Shown: in pieces, positions 1 through 6,784 of the stretch
Numbering within the stretch: the stretch's first letter is position 1
How the letters are laid out: every line of letters begins with the position of its first letter
Origin: Planctomycetales bacterium
Lineage (GTDB): Bacteria > Planctomycetota > Planctomycetia > Pirellulales > Thermoguttaceae
DNA: 11,053 nucleotides
NCBI GenBank assembly: GCA_007127495.1
Contig: SKZG01000398.1
Span: 1 to 11,053, forward strand
Reading direction: 5' to 3'
The notes under the pieces: generated by a model
The model's database searches: none
What the model was told of the DNA's origin: nothing
What the model saw: only the letters and a program-made list of their open reading frames with translations
Made by a program: the position numbers and the translations under genes

Positions 1-30
1 ACCCCGGATTCCACCCGAATGACGACTTGA
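1..30 (+). other. Possible 3' end of an upstream gene overlapping the fliL-like start
   Basis: Frame 1 is open from the window edge and ends at a TGA at 28-30, reading TPDSTRMTT. This could be the last codons of the preceding gene of the flagellar operon. Its stop would overlap the TTG start of the fliL-like gene in a TTGA arrangement, a common sign of translational coupling. Too little is present to name the product. Chance open frame is the main alternative. Confidence 0.3.
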
Positions 31-569
31 CCGGCGAGCAAGAATACCCCGCTCCTAGGGGAGGCCTCGGAAAAGTCAAGGCAGCGGTATTCATTACCGT
101 AGTAATTGCCCTTGAATGCGCGGTGGCTTATTTCTATATCCCGAGTTCCTCGGAAACGGCGTCCATGGCCGGTGCGACGCTCGGGATCGATCCGGAAACT
201 GGCAGAGCCCCCTCCTTGGAGATGCGTCATACATCCCAGGAGACGGTAGATCAGGTCGAGGTCCGTCTGGGGGAGTTCAGTGTGACCGCGTTCCAGCCGG
301 TGTCCAATTCCACGCTCCGGATCGATTTCCAACTGTACGGAACCATCGCCCTGAACGACGAGGCCGACTTCTTTCGCCGATTCGAGGAAAATCGGCATCG
401 CTTTCGAGAGCAGGTTATCGTTACTATACGCACCGCCGAAATAACCGACCTGACCGAGGCCCAGTTAGGGTTGATCCGAAGAAGGGTTCTGGAGAGAGGC
501 AATCGCGTGCTGGGGAAGCCCCTGTTGCGCGGAGTCATTTTCAGCGACTTCTCCTTCATCGAGCAATGA
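27..569 (+). CDS. fliL: FliL-like flagellar basal body-associated protein
   Basis: 180 residues from a TTG start. FliL is a single-pass inner-membrane protein that surrounds and supports the MotA/MotB stator units at the flagellar motor. Here a short basic N-terminus is followed by one membrane segment (about residues 18-37) and a periplasmic domain. The C-terminal half has the FliL pattern: a beta strand VIVTIRTAEITDL (about 130-142), a helix of arginine-rich register, and a final strand ending IFSDFSFIEQ, like the TEFVVQ-type ends of FliL. Length fits the family. The frame is open to the window edge, so the true start may lie upstream; TTG at 27 is the only start visible before the membrane segment, and no clear ribosome binding site precedes it. 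It is the first gene of a same-strand flagellar run, 30 bp before fliN. Family divergence is high, so the name is likely rather than certain. Confidence 0.72.
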   Translation: MTGEQEYPAPRGGLGKVKAAVFITVVIALECAVAYFYIPSSSETASMAGATLGIDPETGRAPSLEMRHTSQETVDQVEVRLGEFSVTAFQPVSNSTLRIDFQLYGTIALNDEADFFRRFEENRHRFREQVIVTIRTAEITDLTEAQLGLIRRRVLERGNRVLGKPLLRGVIFSDFSFIEQ

Positions 570-599
570 AGCCGGCCAAGCCGGCAGGAATGGACTCCT

Positions 600-1361
600 A
601 TGCCCGACGATAACTTGATGGATCAAGACGAAATCGAGCGACTGATCAATCAGGCCAAGCCGAAAAGCGCCCCAGCCGGCCAGTCGGAAGCCGTGCCGAA
701 AGCCGGCGCCGCTACCCCCGAGGACCAGGCGCTCGACCAGGACGAGATCGAAGCCTTGCTGGGAAAAGCTGCCTATCAATCCGGATCCGCTTCGTCGAAT
801 CCAGCGGTGGAAACCGCAACGCCCGACGCCGATAGACCGCTTGCCCAACACGAGATCGAGAAATTGCTGAACCAAGCAAGCAACGCGCCCGATGCCGCGC
901 GACCGGCATCAACGCCGGAGTCGGAGCAGGCGCATCCTGCTATGGCCGTCGATGGTGAGGAGGACGTGGCGCGACAAGACGTCGACTACCTGCTGGACCA
1001 GGCTGAGCGGGCTATTCAGTCGCTCGACTCGGGTGGGTCGCGCGATTTGCCGCAGGGTGTCGCGGCGTTTCGGCTCGAGGAGTTCCCCGGGGCGCCTGCA
1101 TCCACGGAGGCCGCCACGCTCGACCTGATTCGCGACGTGGAACTCGACCTGAAGATCGAACTCGGACGGACCCACATGTATCTGGAAGACGTACTGAGAC
1201 TCCGTAAAGGCTCGGTTGTACCGCTCGACAAGCTGGCCGGCGACCCAGTCGACGTGTATGTGAACGAAAGGCTCGTTGCCCGCGGTGAAGTGCTCGTGCT
1301 CAATGATAGCTTCTGTGTTCGCATTGCAGAGTTGATTGCCGGTGTCGGCGCGGCTTCCTAG
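600..1361 (+). CDS. fliN: Flagellar motor switch protein FliN with four N-terminal EIDALL-type motifs
   Basis: 253 residues. FliN forms the bottom of the cytoplasmic C-ring, works in rotation switching and helps deliver cargo to the export apparatus. The C-terminal SPOA domain (about 170-248) is classic FliN: LDLIRDVELDLKIELGRT, GSVVPLDKLAGDPVDVYVN, then LVARGEVLVLNDSFCVRIAELI. FliN is usually 100-140 residues, so about 160 residues here are extra. That acidic, Ala/Pro-rich extension contains four motifs: MDQDEIERLINQA (7-19), LDQDEIEALLGKA (45-57), LAQHEIEKLLNQA (81-93) and VARQDVDYLLDQA (123-135). They match the CheY-P docking peptide found at the start of FliM and FliY (LSQDEIDALL). The ATG at 600 is preceded by AGGA at 586-589; ATG 618 is an alternative that would still keep motif 1. 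No FliY-type CheC phosphatase domain is visible. It lies between the fliL-like gene and fliO, with 18 bp to fliO. Confidence 0.93.
   Translation: MPDDNLMDQDEIERLINQAKPKSAPAGQSEAVPKAGAATPEDQALDQDEIEALLGKAAYQSGSASSNPAVETATPDADRPLAQHEIEKLLNQASNAPDAARPASTPESEQAHPAMAVDGEEDVARQDVDYLLDQAERAIQSLDSGGSRDLPQGVAAFRLEEFPGAPASTEAATLDLIRDVELDLKIELGRTHMYLEDVLRLRKGSVVPLDKLAGDPVDVYVNERLVARGEVLVLNDSFCVRIAELIAGVGAAS
618..1004 (+). repeat. Four-copy degenerate protein repeat inside fliN (EIDALL/CheY-docking type)
   Basis: Four 13-codon units lie at 618-656, 732-770, 840-878 and 966-1004, separated centre to centre by 38, 36 and 42 codons. The consensus is x-D/A-Q-D/H-E-I-E-x-L-L/I-x-x-A. Copies 1-3 are close to the FliM/FliY consensus; copy 4 (RQDVDYLLDQA) is diverged, with Asp-Val replacing Glu-Ile. 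The DNA of the units has drifted considerably while the protein motif holds, which suggests old duplication kept by selection rather than a recent tandem expansion. Linkers are rich in Ala, Pro, Ser and acidic residues and look disordered. Confidence 0.85.
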
Positions 1362-1379
1362 AAACCCTGGAGTGCAAGG

Positions 1380-2294
1380 ATGCCTCCCATCGCACGTATT
1401 GTACTTGCATGTTGGATCGCTACCGCGGCGAGCGGCCTTTTTGCTCAAGTCGGGCAATCTCCCCAATACCCCGCCCCGCCCGCACGATTGGACTGGGACG
1501 CTGAGCAGCAATCGCTCGCGCAGCAATATCTGACGATGCCGTCGGACGATGCGCCGGCAGGATCTCGGTCCGAGTCACTGGAATCGTCCGGGTATCTGCA
1601 GGATACCGCACCACCCCAACTGCTTTCGCTACCCGCGATTCCGCCCCGCCGTACCCTCGATGAGAGCGAAGCGGTCGAGGCGGGCAATGTGGTGGTGAGC
1701 GGCTCATCGGGCGTGCCCGCGCCGGCGAAGAACCCTCATGGCGACCGGGCATGGACCGGCGGATACCACACGCAGGCTGACCAAGTCGTATTTGAAGACT
1801 CCTCCTCACTGGCGACGTCGCCATCGGCGGACGCGGCTTTGCCGCTCGCGGAGCCGCGCGATGCGCTGCCCCTACAACCGCCCGGCGGAGAAGGCTCGGA
1901 AAGCCCTCGTCGCCGGGTAGGCGGCCCGGCGTCGATGGTAACCGTTGTCAGTGGCCTTTGCATCGTGCTAGGAATCTTCCTCGTGGTGGCTTGGGGAATG
2001 CGTCGCGCCGCCCCTGGCGGGTCCACCCTTCTGCCTCGCCAAGTGGTTGAGGTGCTCGGCCGGGTTCCGCTAGCCGGTCGGCAGCAGGTGCATCTGGTGC
2101 GTTGCGGGAACAAGCTCCTGCTCGTTTCCGTGACGCCGGACGCCGCGAAAACCTTGACCGAAATCACCGATCCGATGGAAGTGGACCGCCTGGCCGGCCT
2201 ATGTGAGCAAATGCGGCCGCACAGCTCGTCCGCCACGTTCCGTCGCGCACTTCGGCAATTCACTCATGACGGGGAAAGCAGCTATGCGAGCTAG
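1380..2294 (+). CDS. fliO: Flagellar export-gate assembly protein FliO, long form
   Basis: 304 residues. FliO is a membrane protein that helps FliP form its ring during assembly of the flagellar type III export gate. A predicted signal peptide (about 1-22, hydrophobic core [15 protein letters not shown]) is followed by a roughly 160-residue Pro/Ser/Ala-rich, probably disordered extracytoplasmic region. A membrane segment follows at about 186-206, then an arginine-containing cytoplasmic FliO domain with [20 protein letters not shown] and a strand pair [15 protein letters not shown] (about 217-252). Enteric FliO is about 120 residues, so this is a long form, comparable in layout to the FliZ/FliO proteins of Gram-positives that carry a signal peptide. 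The start is supported by GGAG at 1369-1372, seven bases before the ATG. The 3' end overlaps fliP by 11 bp, which suggests coupled translation of these two partner proteins. Confidence 0.85.
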   Translation: MPPIARIVLACWIATAASGLFAQVGQSPQYPAPPARLDWDAEQQSLAQQYLTMPSDDAPAGSRSESLESSGYLQDTAPPQLLSLPAIPPRRTLDESEAVEAGNVVVSGSSGVPAPAKNPHGDRAWTGGYHTQADQVVFEDSSSLATSPSADAALPLAEPRDALPLQPPGGEGSESPRRRVGGPASMVTVVSGLCIVLGIFLVVAWGMRRAAPGGSTLLPRQVVEVLGRVPLAGRQQVHLVRCGNKLLLVSVTPDAAKTLTEITDPMEVDRLAGLCEQMRPHSSSATFRRALRQFTHDGESSYAS

Positions 2295-3195
2295 CCCTCG
2301 GTTGTCCAGGCAAGCGCCGCCGCGCCAACAGAACGATGAACCGTCCCATCGGGATTCGCGGCCGGCTCTCGATTCCTGGCGAAATAGTCCAACCCGGAGA
2401 GGGCTGGCTTGGTTGGCCGTCGCGCTGACGTGCCTTGTCATGCTTGTCCCTGCGGCCGCGCAGGAGACCGCCAACGCCCCCATGAGCCTTGAACTGCCCG
2501 AGGGCCTCGCCGGCGGGCCGGAGCAATGGACCAGCCCCGAGGGGCTCAGTTCGGCCATCCAGGTTATGCTCCTGCTGACCGTGCTCAGCCTCGCCCCGGC
2601 CGTGTTGCTGATGACCACGTGTTTTGTGCGCATCGTTGTCGTGCTGGGGCTGCTTCGCCAGGCCGTTGGAACGCAGCAACTCCCGCCGAGTCAGGTCATC
2701 ACCGCCTTGGCGCTGTTCATCACGCTGCTCATCATGACGCCCGTATGGAAGCAGGTATACGATCAAGCGATTGTCCCGTACACGAATAAGGAGATCGGGC
2801 TGGAACAAGCTTGGAACGCCGGCGTGGAACCCGTGCGGCGATTCATGAGCATGCAGATTGCCCGGACCGGCAATAGTGACGACGTTCACCTGTTTCTCCA
2901 ATACATGCCCGACCAACCGGTGCCCAACGACTACAATGAGGTGCCGCTGCAAGCCCTGGTGCCGGCCTTTATGTTGAGCGAATTGAAAACGGCCTTCCTC
3001 ATCGGATTCCAAATCTACCTCCCGTTTGTGATACTCGACATGGTCATCGCGGCCGTGATGGTGTCCATGGGAATGCTCATGCTCCCGCCCGTCATTATCT
3101 CCATGCCGTTCAAGCTTCTGCTCTTTGTTTTGGTGGACGGCTGGCACCTGGTGGTCGGCATGCTCATGGAGAGTTTTCAACCGTTTGTTTCATAG
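2284..3195 (+). CDS. fliP: Flagellar export-gate protein FliP
   Basis: 303 residues from ATG 2284. FliP makes a pentameric ring in the export gate through which flagellar proteins leave the cytoplasm. A cleavable signal sequence (hydrophobic core about 41-56, likely cut after PAAA near 59) is followed by the conserved block [20 protein letters not shown] (103-122). Then come [21 protein letters not shown] (133-153) and the C-terminal signature: [32 protein letters not shown] and [19 protein letters not shown] (about 232-293). I chose ATG 2284 because GGGGAAAG (2271-2278) lies five bases upstream and the overlap with fliO is then 11 bp. The frame is open to an earlier ATG at 2203, and ATG 2266 is also possible. 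Odd feature: about 40 mostly polar, Arg/Pro-rich residues precede the hydrophobic core, much longer than a normal signal n-region, with no better internal start seen. Confidence 0.95.
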   Translation: MRASPRLSRQAPPRQQNDEPSHRDSRPALDSWRNSPTRRGLAWLAVALTCLVMLVPAAAQETANAPMSLELPEGLAGGPEQWTSPEGLSSAIQVMLLLTVLSLAPAVLLMTTCFVRIVVVLGLLRQAVGTQQLPPSQVITALALFITLLIMTPVWKQVYDQAIVPYTNKEIGLEQAWNAGVEPVRRFMSMQIARTGNSDDVHLFLQYMPDQPVPNDYNEVPLQALVPAFMLSELKTAFLIGFQIYLPFVILDMVIAAVMVSMGMLMLPPVIISMPFKLLLFVLVDGWHLVVGMLMESFQPFVS

Positions 3196-3254
3196 CAACT
3201 CGTCAGGCGAAGCCCCTGCGCGGTTCACAATCCTTTTCTTCGTGTGTCATTACC

Positions 3255-3521
3255 ATGGAACCACAAAACGCGATCGATCTCGGGCGGGAAGCCCTGCTGA
3301 CGGCTCTCCTGATCAGTTCGCCGGTGCTGCTGGCCGGGATGGCTGCGGGGCTGCTCGTCGGGCTGCTCCAGGCCCTCACACAAATTCAGGAGCAAACGGT
3401 CGCGTTCGTGCCGAAGATCGTGGCCATGGTCGTTGCACTGAGCCTGACACTCCCGTGGCTTGTTGCCCGCATGATCGAGTACTCCACCGACCTGATCATC
3501 CGAATTCCCACCCGATTCTGA
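3255..3521 (+). CDS. fliQ: Flagellar export-gate protein FliQ
   Basis: 88 residues, the normal length for FliQ, a two-helix-hairpin membrane protein that packs around the FliP/FliR core of the export gate. Two hydrophobic segments are visible (about 13-39 and 52-73). Family motifs are clear: AIDLGREALLTALLISSPVL at the N-terminus and GLLQALTQIQEQTVAFVPKI in the loop, with the conserved Gln-Ala-x-Thr-Gln-Ile-x-Glu core. The gene lies 59 bp after fliP and 52 bp before fliR, in the usual fliPQR order. No convincing Shine-Dalgarno sequence precedes the ATG at 3255, although the alignment with other FliQ proteins makes this start firm. Confidence 0.95.
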   Translation: MEPQNAIDLGREALLTALLISSPVLLAGMAAGLLVGLLQALTQIQEQTVAFVPKIVAMVVALSLTLPWLVARMIEYSTDLIIRIPTRF

Positions 3522-3573
3522 ATCGTCTTCCGGGGTCTACCCTTGCGAGGAATAACTCTCCGGCAAAATCGTC

Positions 3574-4365
3574 ATGCTGTGGCTCCAATCGCTGGGCGTT
3601 GAAAAGTTCCTCTTGTTCACTCTGGTATTTACCCGTGTGAGCGGGCTGGCAATGACCGCGCCCATCTTCGGTGCGAAGGACGCTCCGGCCCGAGTGCGGG
3701 CACTTTTCGCATTCGCCATCGCGCTGCTGATCTTGCCCACCCAATGGGACGTGGTGTTTGCTCATCCGGGCACGACGCTGAACTACTTGGTTTACTTGGC
3801 CGCGGAACTCCTGGTAGGACTGTGCCTGGGATTGGGCATGGTCATTTTGTTTTCGGGAATTCAGGTTGCCGGCGAACTGATCGGCCGCTTGGGCGGCCTC
3901 ATGATGGCCAACGTGTTTGACCCCACCATGGACGCCGAGGTGCCGTTGTTCTCCCGATTGCTGTTCCTTATGGCGCTGGCCGTGTTTGTGTGCATCGGCG
4001 GCCACCGTATGGTGATGGCCGCGCTGCTGGACACCTTCACAGCCCTTCCACCGGGCGGCGGCAGTATCCCCAGTACGCTGGCGGATGCGTTCGTGACCTT
4101 GGTTGCCCAGAGCTTTATGCTAGGCATTCGGGCAGCCATGCCGCTGGTCGTTGCGCTCCTGCTTTCCACACTGGTCTTAGGGCTGATCAGCAGAACGTTG
4201 CCGCAGTTGAATATCCTCATGGTCGGCTTTGGTATGAACGCAATGCTCACATTCGCCATTCTGGGGGCGACGCTCGGTACGGCCATTTGGGCATTCCAGA
4301 GTCAGATCGAACCCGCACTGGAAACAGTGCTCGACGCCCTAACCGATGGCTGGTATGCCGGTTAG
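3574..4365 (+). CDS. fliR: Flagellar export-gate protein FliR
   Basis: 263 residues, the usual FliR length. FliR is a polytopic membrane protein that completes the helical FliP5-FliQ4-FliR1 export gate. The pattern of hydrophobic segments covers nearly the whole protein. Recognisable family blocks are LVFTRVSGLAMTAPIFG (17-33) and the ARVRALFAFAIALLILP region (39-55). Further on are AAELLVGLCLGLGMVILFSG, a GxxxGxxMMANVFDPTMDAE-like segment (about 104-120), and the C-terminal SRTLPQLNILMVGFGMNAML (about 206-225), close to the PQMNVFxxGFPxK block of FliR. The start ATG 3574 is set by homology. GAGGAA at 3547-3552 lies about 21 bases upstream, too far to be a standard ribosome binding site. It sits between fliQ and flhB, 41 bp before the latter. 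Confidence 0.94.
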   Translation: MLWLQSLGVEKFLLFTLVFTRVSGLAMTAPIFGAKDAPARVRALFAFAIALLILPTQWDVVFAHPGTTLNYLVYLAAELLVGLCLGLGMVILFSGIQVAGELIGRLGGLMMANVFDPTMDAEVPLFSRLLFLMALAVFVCIGGHRMVMAALLDTFTALPPGGGSIPSTLADAFVTLVAQSFMLGIRAAMPLVVALLLSTLVLGLISRTLPQLNILMVGFGMNAMLTFAILGATLGTAIWAFQSQIEPALETVLDALTDGWYAG

Positions 4366-4406
4366 CGATTCTTTGTCGATCCAGTCTACGCAACGAAAAC
4401 TCCACT

Positions 4407-5483
4407 ATGCCGAGTCCCGAAGGCGACAAGTCGCAAGAACCCACGCCGCATCGACGCCAGAAGGCGCGCGAGGAGGGGCAGGTTGCCAAGAGCCAGGACC
4501 TCAGCTCCGCTGCGATCCTCCTGCTTGGGCTCTTGGTGCTGATGGCCCTCGGCGGCGGCCTCGTCGAGTTCCTCGGCGCTTTCACCCGGCAACAACTCGC
4601 TAGTGTGCATCGCCTGGACATGGACACGGAAGGCGCGATTAGTGCCTGGAATGGCGTCATGGCGCCGCTGAGTTGGCAAGTCCTTCCAATCATGGGGGCC
4701 ATGCTACTGGTGGCGGTCGCCGCTAATGTTCTTCAAATGGGGTTTCTGTTCTTACCGAGCAAGCTTGCGCCGGATATCACGCGGCTCGACCCGATCAAGG
4801 GCTTCGGCCGGTTGGTATCGCTGCAGAATGTGGTAAAGTTGCTGTTCGGCATTTTCAAAATCGCCGTGATTGCGGCCGTAGCGCTGGCAAGTCTCTACTC
4901 GGAGCGCGACGTCATCGTGGGGCTAACGGCCTTGGCGGTTCCGCAGGCGGCCTACTATGTGGTGCATATTCTTCTATGGACTTCCATTAAGATCGCCGCT
5001 GCCCTGTTCGTTCTGGCACTGCTGGACTTCGCTTTTCAGAAGTGGAAACATGAGCAGGATCTGCGCATGACCCCCCAGGAGGTCCGCGAAGAAATGAAGA
5101 ACCTGGAGGGCAATCCGCAGGTGCTCGCGCGTCGTCGCCAGGTGCAGCGCGAGCTGGCCAAACAGCGGCTCGAAGGCGCCGTGCCGAAGGCCGACGTCGT
5201 GGTGACCAACCCGACCGAACTGGCCGTGGCCATTCAATACGAGCCCCGAACGATGGCGGCGCCCGTGGTCGTGGCCAAGGGCGCCGGCGTGCTGGCCAAG
5301 CGAATCCGCCAACTTGCCCTGGAAAAAGGCATTCCCGTCGTCGAGCGAAAGCCGCTTGCCCAGGCTCTGTACCGCGACGTCGAAATCAACCAGCCCGTCC
5401 CGTCCGACAAATACGCCGCCGTGGCCGAGGTCCTCGCTTACGTGTACCAATTGCAGGGCAAGAAAATCCCCGGAGGCCCGTAG
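4407..5483 (+). CDS. flhB: Flagellar export switch protein FlhB (NPTE variant)
   Basis: 358 residues. FlhB is an export-apparatus membrane protein whose cytoplasmic domain self-cleaves and switches export from rod/hook to filament substrates. The N-terminus has the family signature: EPTPHRRQKAREEGQVAKSQ (11-30). Membrane segments lie at about 34-57, 91-112, 142-162 and 185-208. The linker KWKHEQDLRMTPQEVREEMK and the segment GNPQVLARRR lead to the autocleavage site. Here the site reads VVVTNPTELAVAIQY, with Asn268-Pro269-Thr270-Glu271, almost the same residue numbers as the Salmonella site, but with Glu where most FlhB proteins have His. The downstream half is normal (APVVVAKGAG, KGIPVVERKPLAQALY). 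ATG 4407 is chosen by homology, since the frame is open far upstream into the fliR region. No clear ribosome binding site is visible. It is the last flagellar gene in this run; flhA does not follow. Confidence 0.95.
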   Translation: MPSPEGDKSQEPTPHRRQKAREEGQVAKSQDLSSAAILLLGLLVLMALGGGLVEFLGAFTRQQLASVHRLDMDTEGAISAWNGVMAPLSWQVLPIMGAMLLVAVAANVLQMGFLFLPSKLAPDITRLDPIKGFGRLVSLQNVVKLLFGIFKIAVIAAVALASLYSERDVIVGLTALAVPQAAYYVVHILLWTSIKIAAALFVLALLDFAFQKWKHEQDLRMTPQEVREEMKNLEGNPQVLARRRQVQRELAKQRLEGAVPKADVVVTNPTELAVAIQYEPRTMAAPVVVAKGAGVLAKRIRQLALEKGIPVVERKPLAQALYRDVEINQPVPSDKYAAVAEVLAYVYQLQGKKIPGGP

Positions 5484-5484
5484 C

Positions 5485-5501
5485 GCCCGAAAGCGGCGGG
5501 C
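5485..5501. terminator. Weak hairpin between convergent genes
   Basis: GCCCG at 5485-5489 and CGGGC at 5497-5501 can form a 5 bp GC-rich stem with a 7-base loop, immediately after the flhB stop and just before the end of the oppositely oriented sulfotransferase gene. The position suits a bidirectional terminator, but the stem is short and no T-run follows on either strand. It may simply be chance in GC-rich DNA. Confidence 0.25.
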
Positions 5502-5502
5502 T

Positions 5503-6681
5503 CTACGATGGCGCCTTTTCGTGTTGCGGGTCGTCCTGGATTGGATAGCCGTAGCGTTCAAAGTAGAATCGCCATCGGCGCGAGATTTCCCGGCGCAGTT
5601 CGGGGGCGATCTCATAGCGATTGGTCTTGTACTCGCGCTGTTGACCGACAAACGGCTCCAGGGCCGACCGTGCCTCGTCGAAGTCACCCAGGTCGAGTTC
5701 GCGATACAGTCGCTCCATCTCGGCCATGGGATCTGCGACCAGCTTCTCGTAGCGAACGTCGGCTATTTGACTGGACGGGATGCTCGGACGGTCGCGCTCA
5801 AACGCCTCATACATGCGGCAGAAGGTGCTGAACACCTGTTCCTCGATGCCCTGGAAACGCGGGGTTTGAAGTCCATTGTCCCGGTACAACGCCGACCAGA
5901 GATTGATCGTGGAAGGAAACAGCACGTACGGGTCGCGCGTAATGTGGATGAATCGGGCGCGGGGAAACATCTCCATGAGGACGCGGATCCGGGCGGTGTG
6001 CGGCGGCGATTTGAGGACGATGCGTTTCGCATCGCGAATGGTCAGGCATTTCAGGAACCAGAGAAATCGCTCCTTCCACCGGGCGAGTGCCTCGTCCGGA
6101 ATGCCGGTCAAATCGAGATATTCGGCATCCTGGGGAAGGTTCGGAAAGGCAATCGTCAAGTAAGGTGAACGGAGTCCAAGGCTGCAAAGGGCGAACTCGT
6201 CCTCCTGCGGTCGCTCCCAACCCGCCGCCACGTTGTCCATCGGCCGGGTGGCCGGGAGCAAATACTTCACCCAGGGCTTGATGACTGCCCCGGACGCCAG
6301 GAAGTGATTCGGCGCGAAAACGTCGTACGTGCCCGGGTAGGTGAACCGCGTATCGCGCACCAGAAGCTCGTGGAGATAGGTCGTGCCGCTCCGCCAATGC
6401 CCCACAACGAATACCGGATCATCGGCCAGTCTGGTCTGGGAAATTCTCCGGCCGAACCGGGCTCGCTGGAGCATCGAAAAAAATACATTGCAGGGCGCGA
6501 ACAGGGTGATGATCGATGCCATGCCCCAACGGGTTGGGCCAATGGCGAAACGGTTCCGGGCCAGCAGGCTGAACCAGCCCGAGGCGTTCATCCCGTTCCA
6601 GAACCGAGGTGTCCAGGCGCGGACCCTTGCTCCCGTCTTCTGCGTGTGTTGTACCGAACTTGAGGCACTTGTATTTCTCAC
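5503..6681 (-). CDS. PAPS-dependent sulfotransferase (Sulfotransfer_3-like)
   Basis: 392 residues. It should transfer a sulfuryl group from PAPS to an acceptor, probably a carbohydrate or lipid; the acceptor cannot be read from sequence. The 5'-phosphosulfate-binding loop is FVVGHWRSGTTYLHELL (91-107). A KSPPH segment lies at 224-228, and the 3'-phosphate-binding strand and helix FIHITRDPYVLFPST lies at 244-258, with the expected Arg249 and Ser257. A hydrophobic stretch at about 52-71 precedes the catalytic domain and could be a membrane contact. I chose the GTG at 6679-6681, preceded by AGAGG about 11 bases upstream, because the segment WTPRFWNGMNASGWFSLLARNRF looks like a conserved family N-terminus; ATG 6591 would cut it. 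It is the last gene of a - strand glycan cluster, 103 bp after the LpcC-like gene, and converges on flhB. Confidence 0.9.
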   Translation of the reverse strand: MRNTSASSSVQHTQKTGARVRAWTPRFWNGMNASGWFSLLARNRFAIGPTRWGMASIITLFAPCNVFFSMLQRARFGRRISQTRLADDPVFVVGHWRSGTTYLHELLVRDTRFTYPGTYDVFAPNHFLASGAVIKPWVKYLLPATRPMDNVAAGWERPQEDEFALCSLGLRSPYLTIAFPNLPQDAEYLDLTGIPDEALARWKERFLWFLKCLTIRDAKRIVLKSPPHTARIRVLMEMFPRARFIHITRDPYVLFPSTINLWSALYRDNGLQTPRFQGIEEQVFSTFCRMYEAFERDRPSIPSSQIADVRYEKLVADPMAEMERLYRELDLGDFDEARSALEPFVGQQREYKTNRYEIAPELRREISRRWRFYFERYGYPIQDDPQHEKAPS

Positions 6682-6784
6682 GGGGAATGTCGCCTCTTCT
6701 GTTTTTGGGTGGTTATTGCTACGGTAACCGATTTCGTTCAGGCCGTCCAGAGTTTACGCGAAGAACGCCGTTCACGGAGGACGG

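Noticed and set aside
2260..3180. A 306-codon open frame on the - strand opposite fliP
   Set aside because: It is antisense to a certain fliP, is abnormally rich in His, Gln and Gly, and shows no family motif; it is a mirror of GC-biased third positions.
5314..6168. A 284-codon + strand frame spanning the flhB end and the sulfotransferase
   Set aside because: It overlaps flhB in another frame and lies antisense to the sulfotransferase, whose PAPS motifs are unmistakable.
6682..6784. Gap before the sulfotransferase, searched for a - strand promoter and a terminator
   Set aside because: Only poor -35/-10 pairs (such as TGGACG with TACCGT) and a 4 bp hairpin were seen; cotranscription with the upstream glycosyltransferases is simpler.
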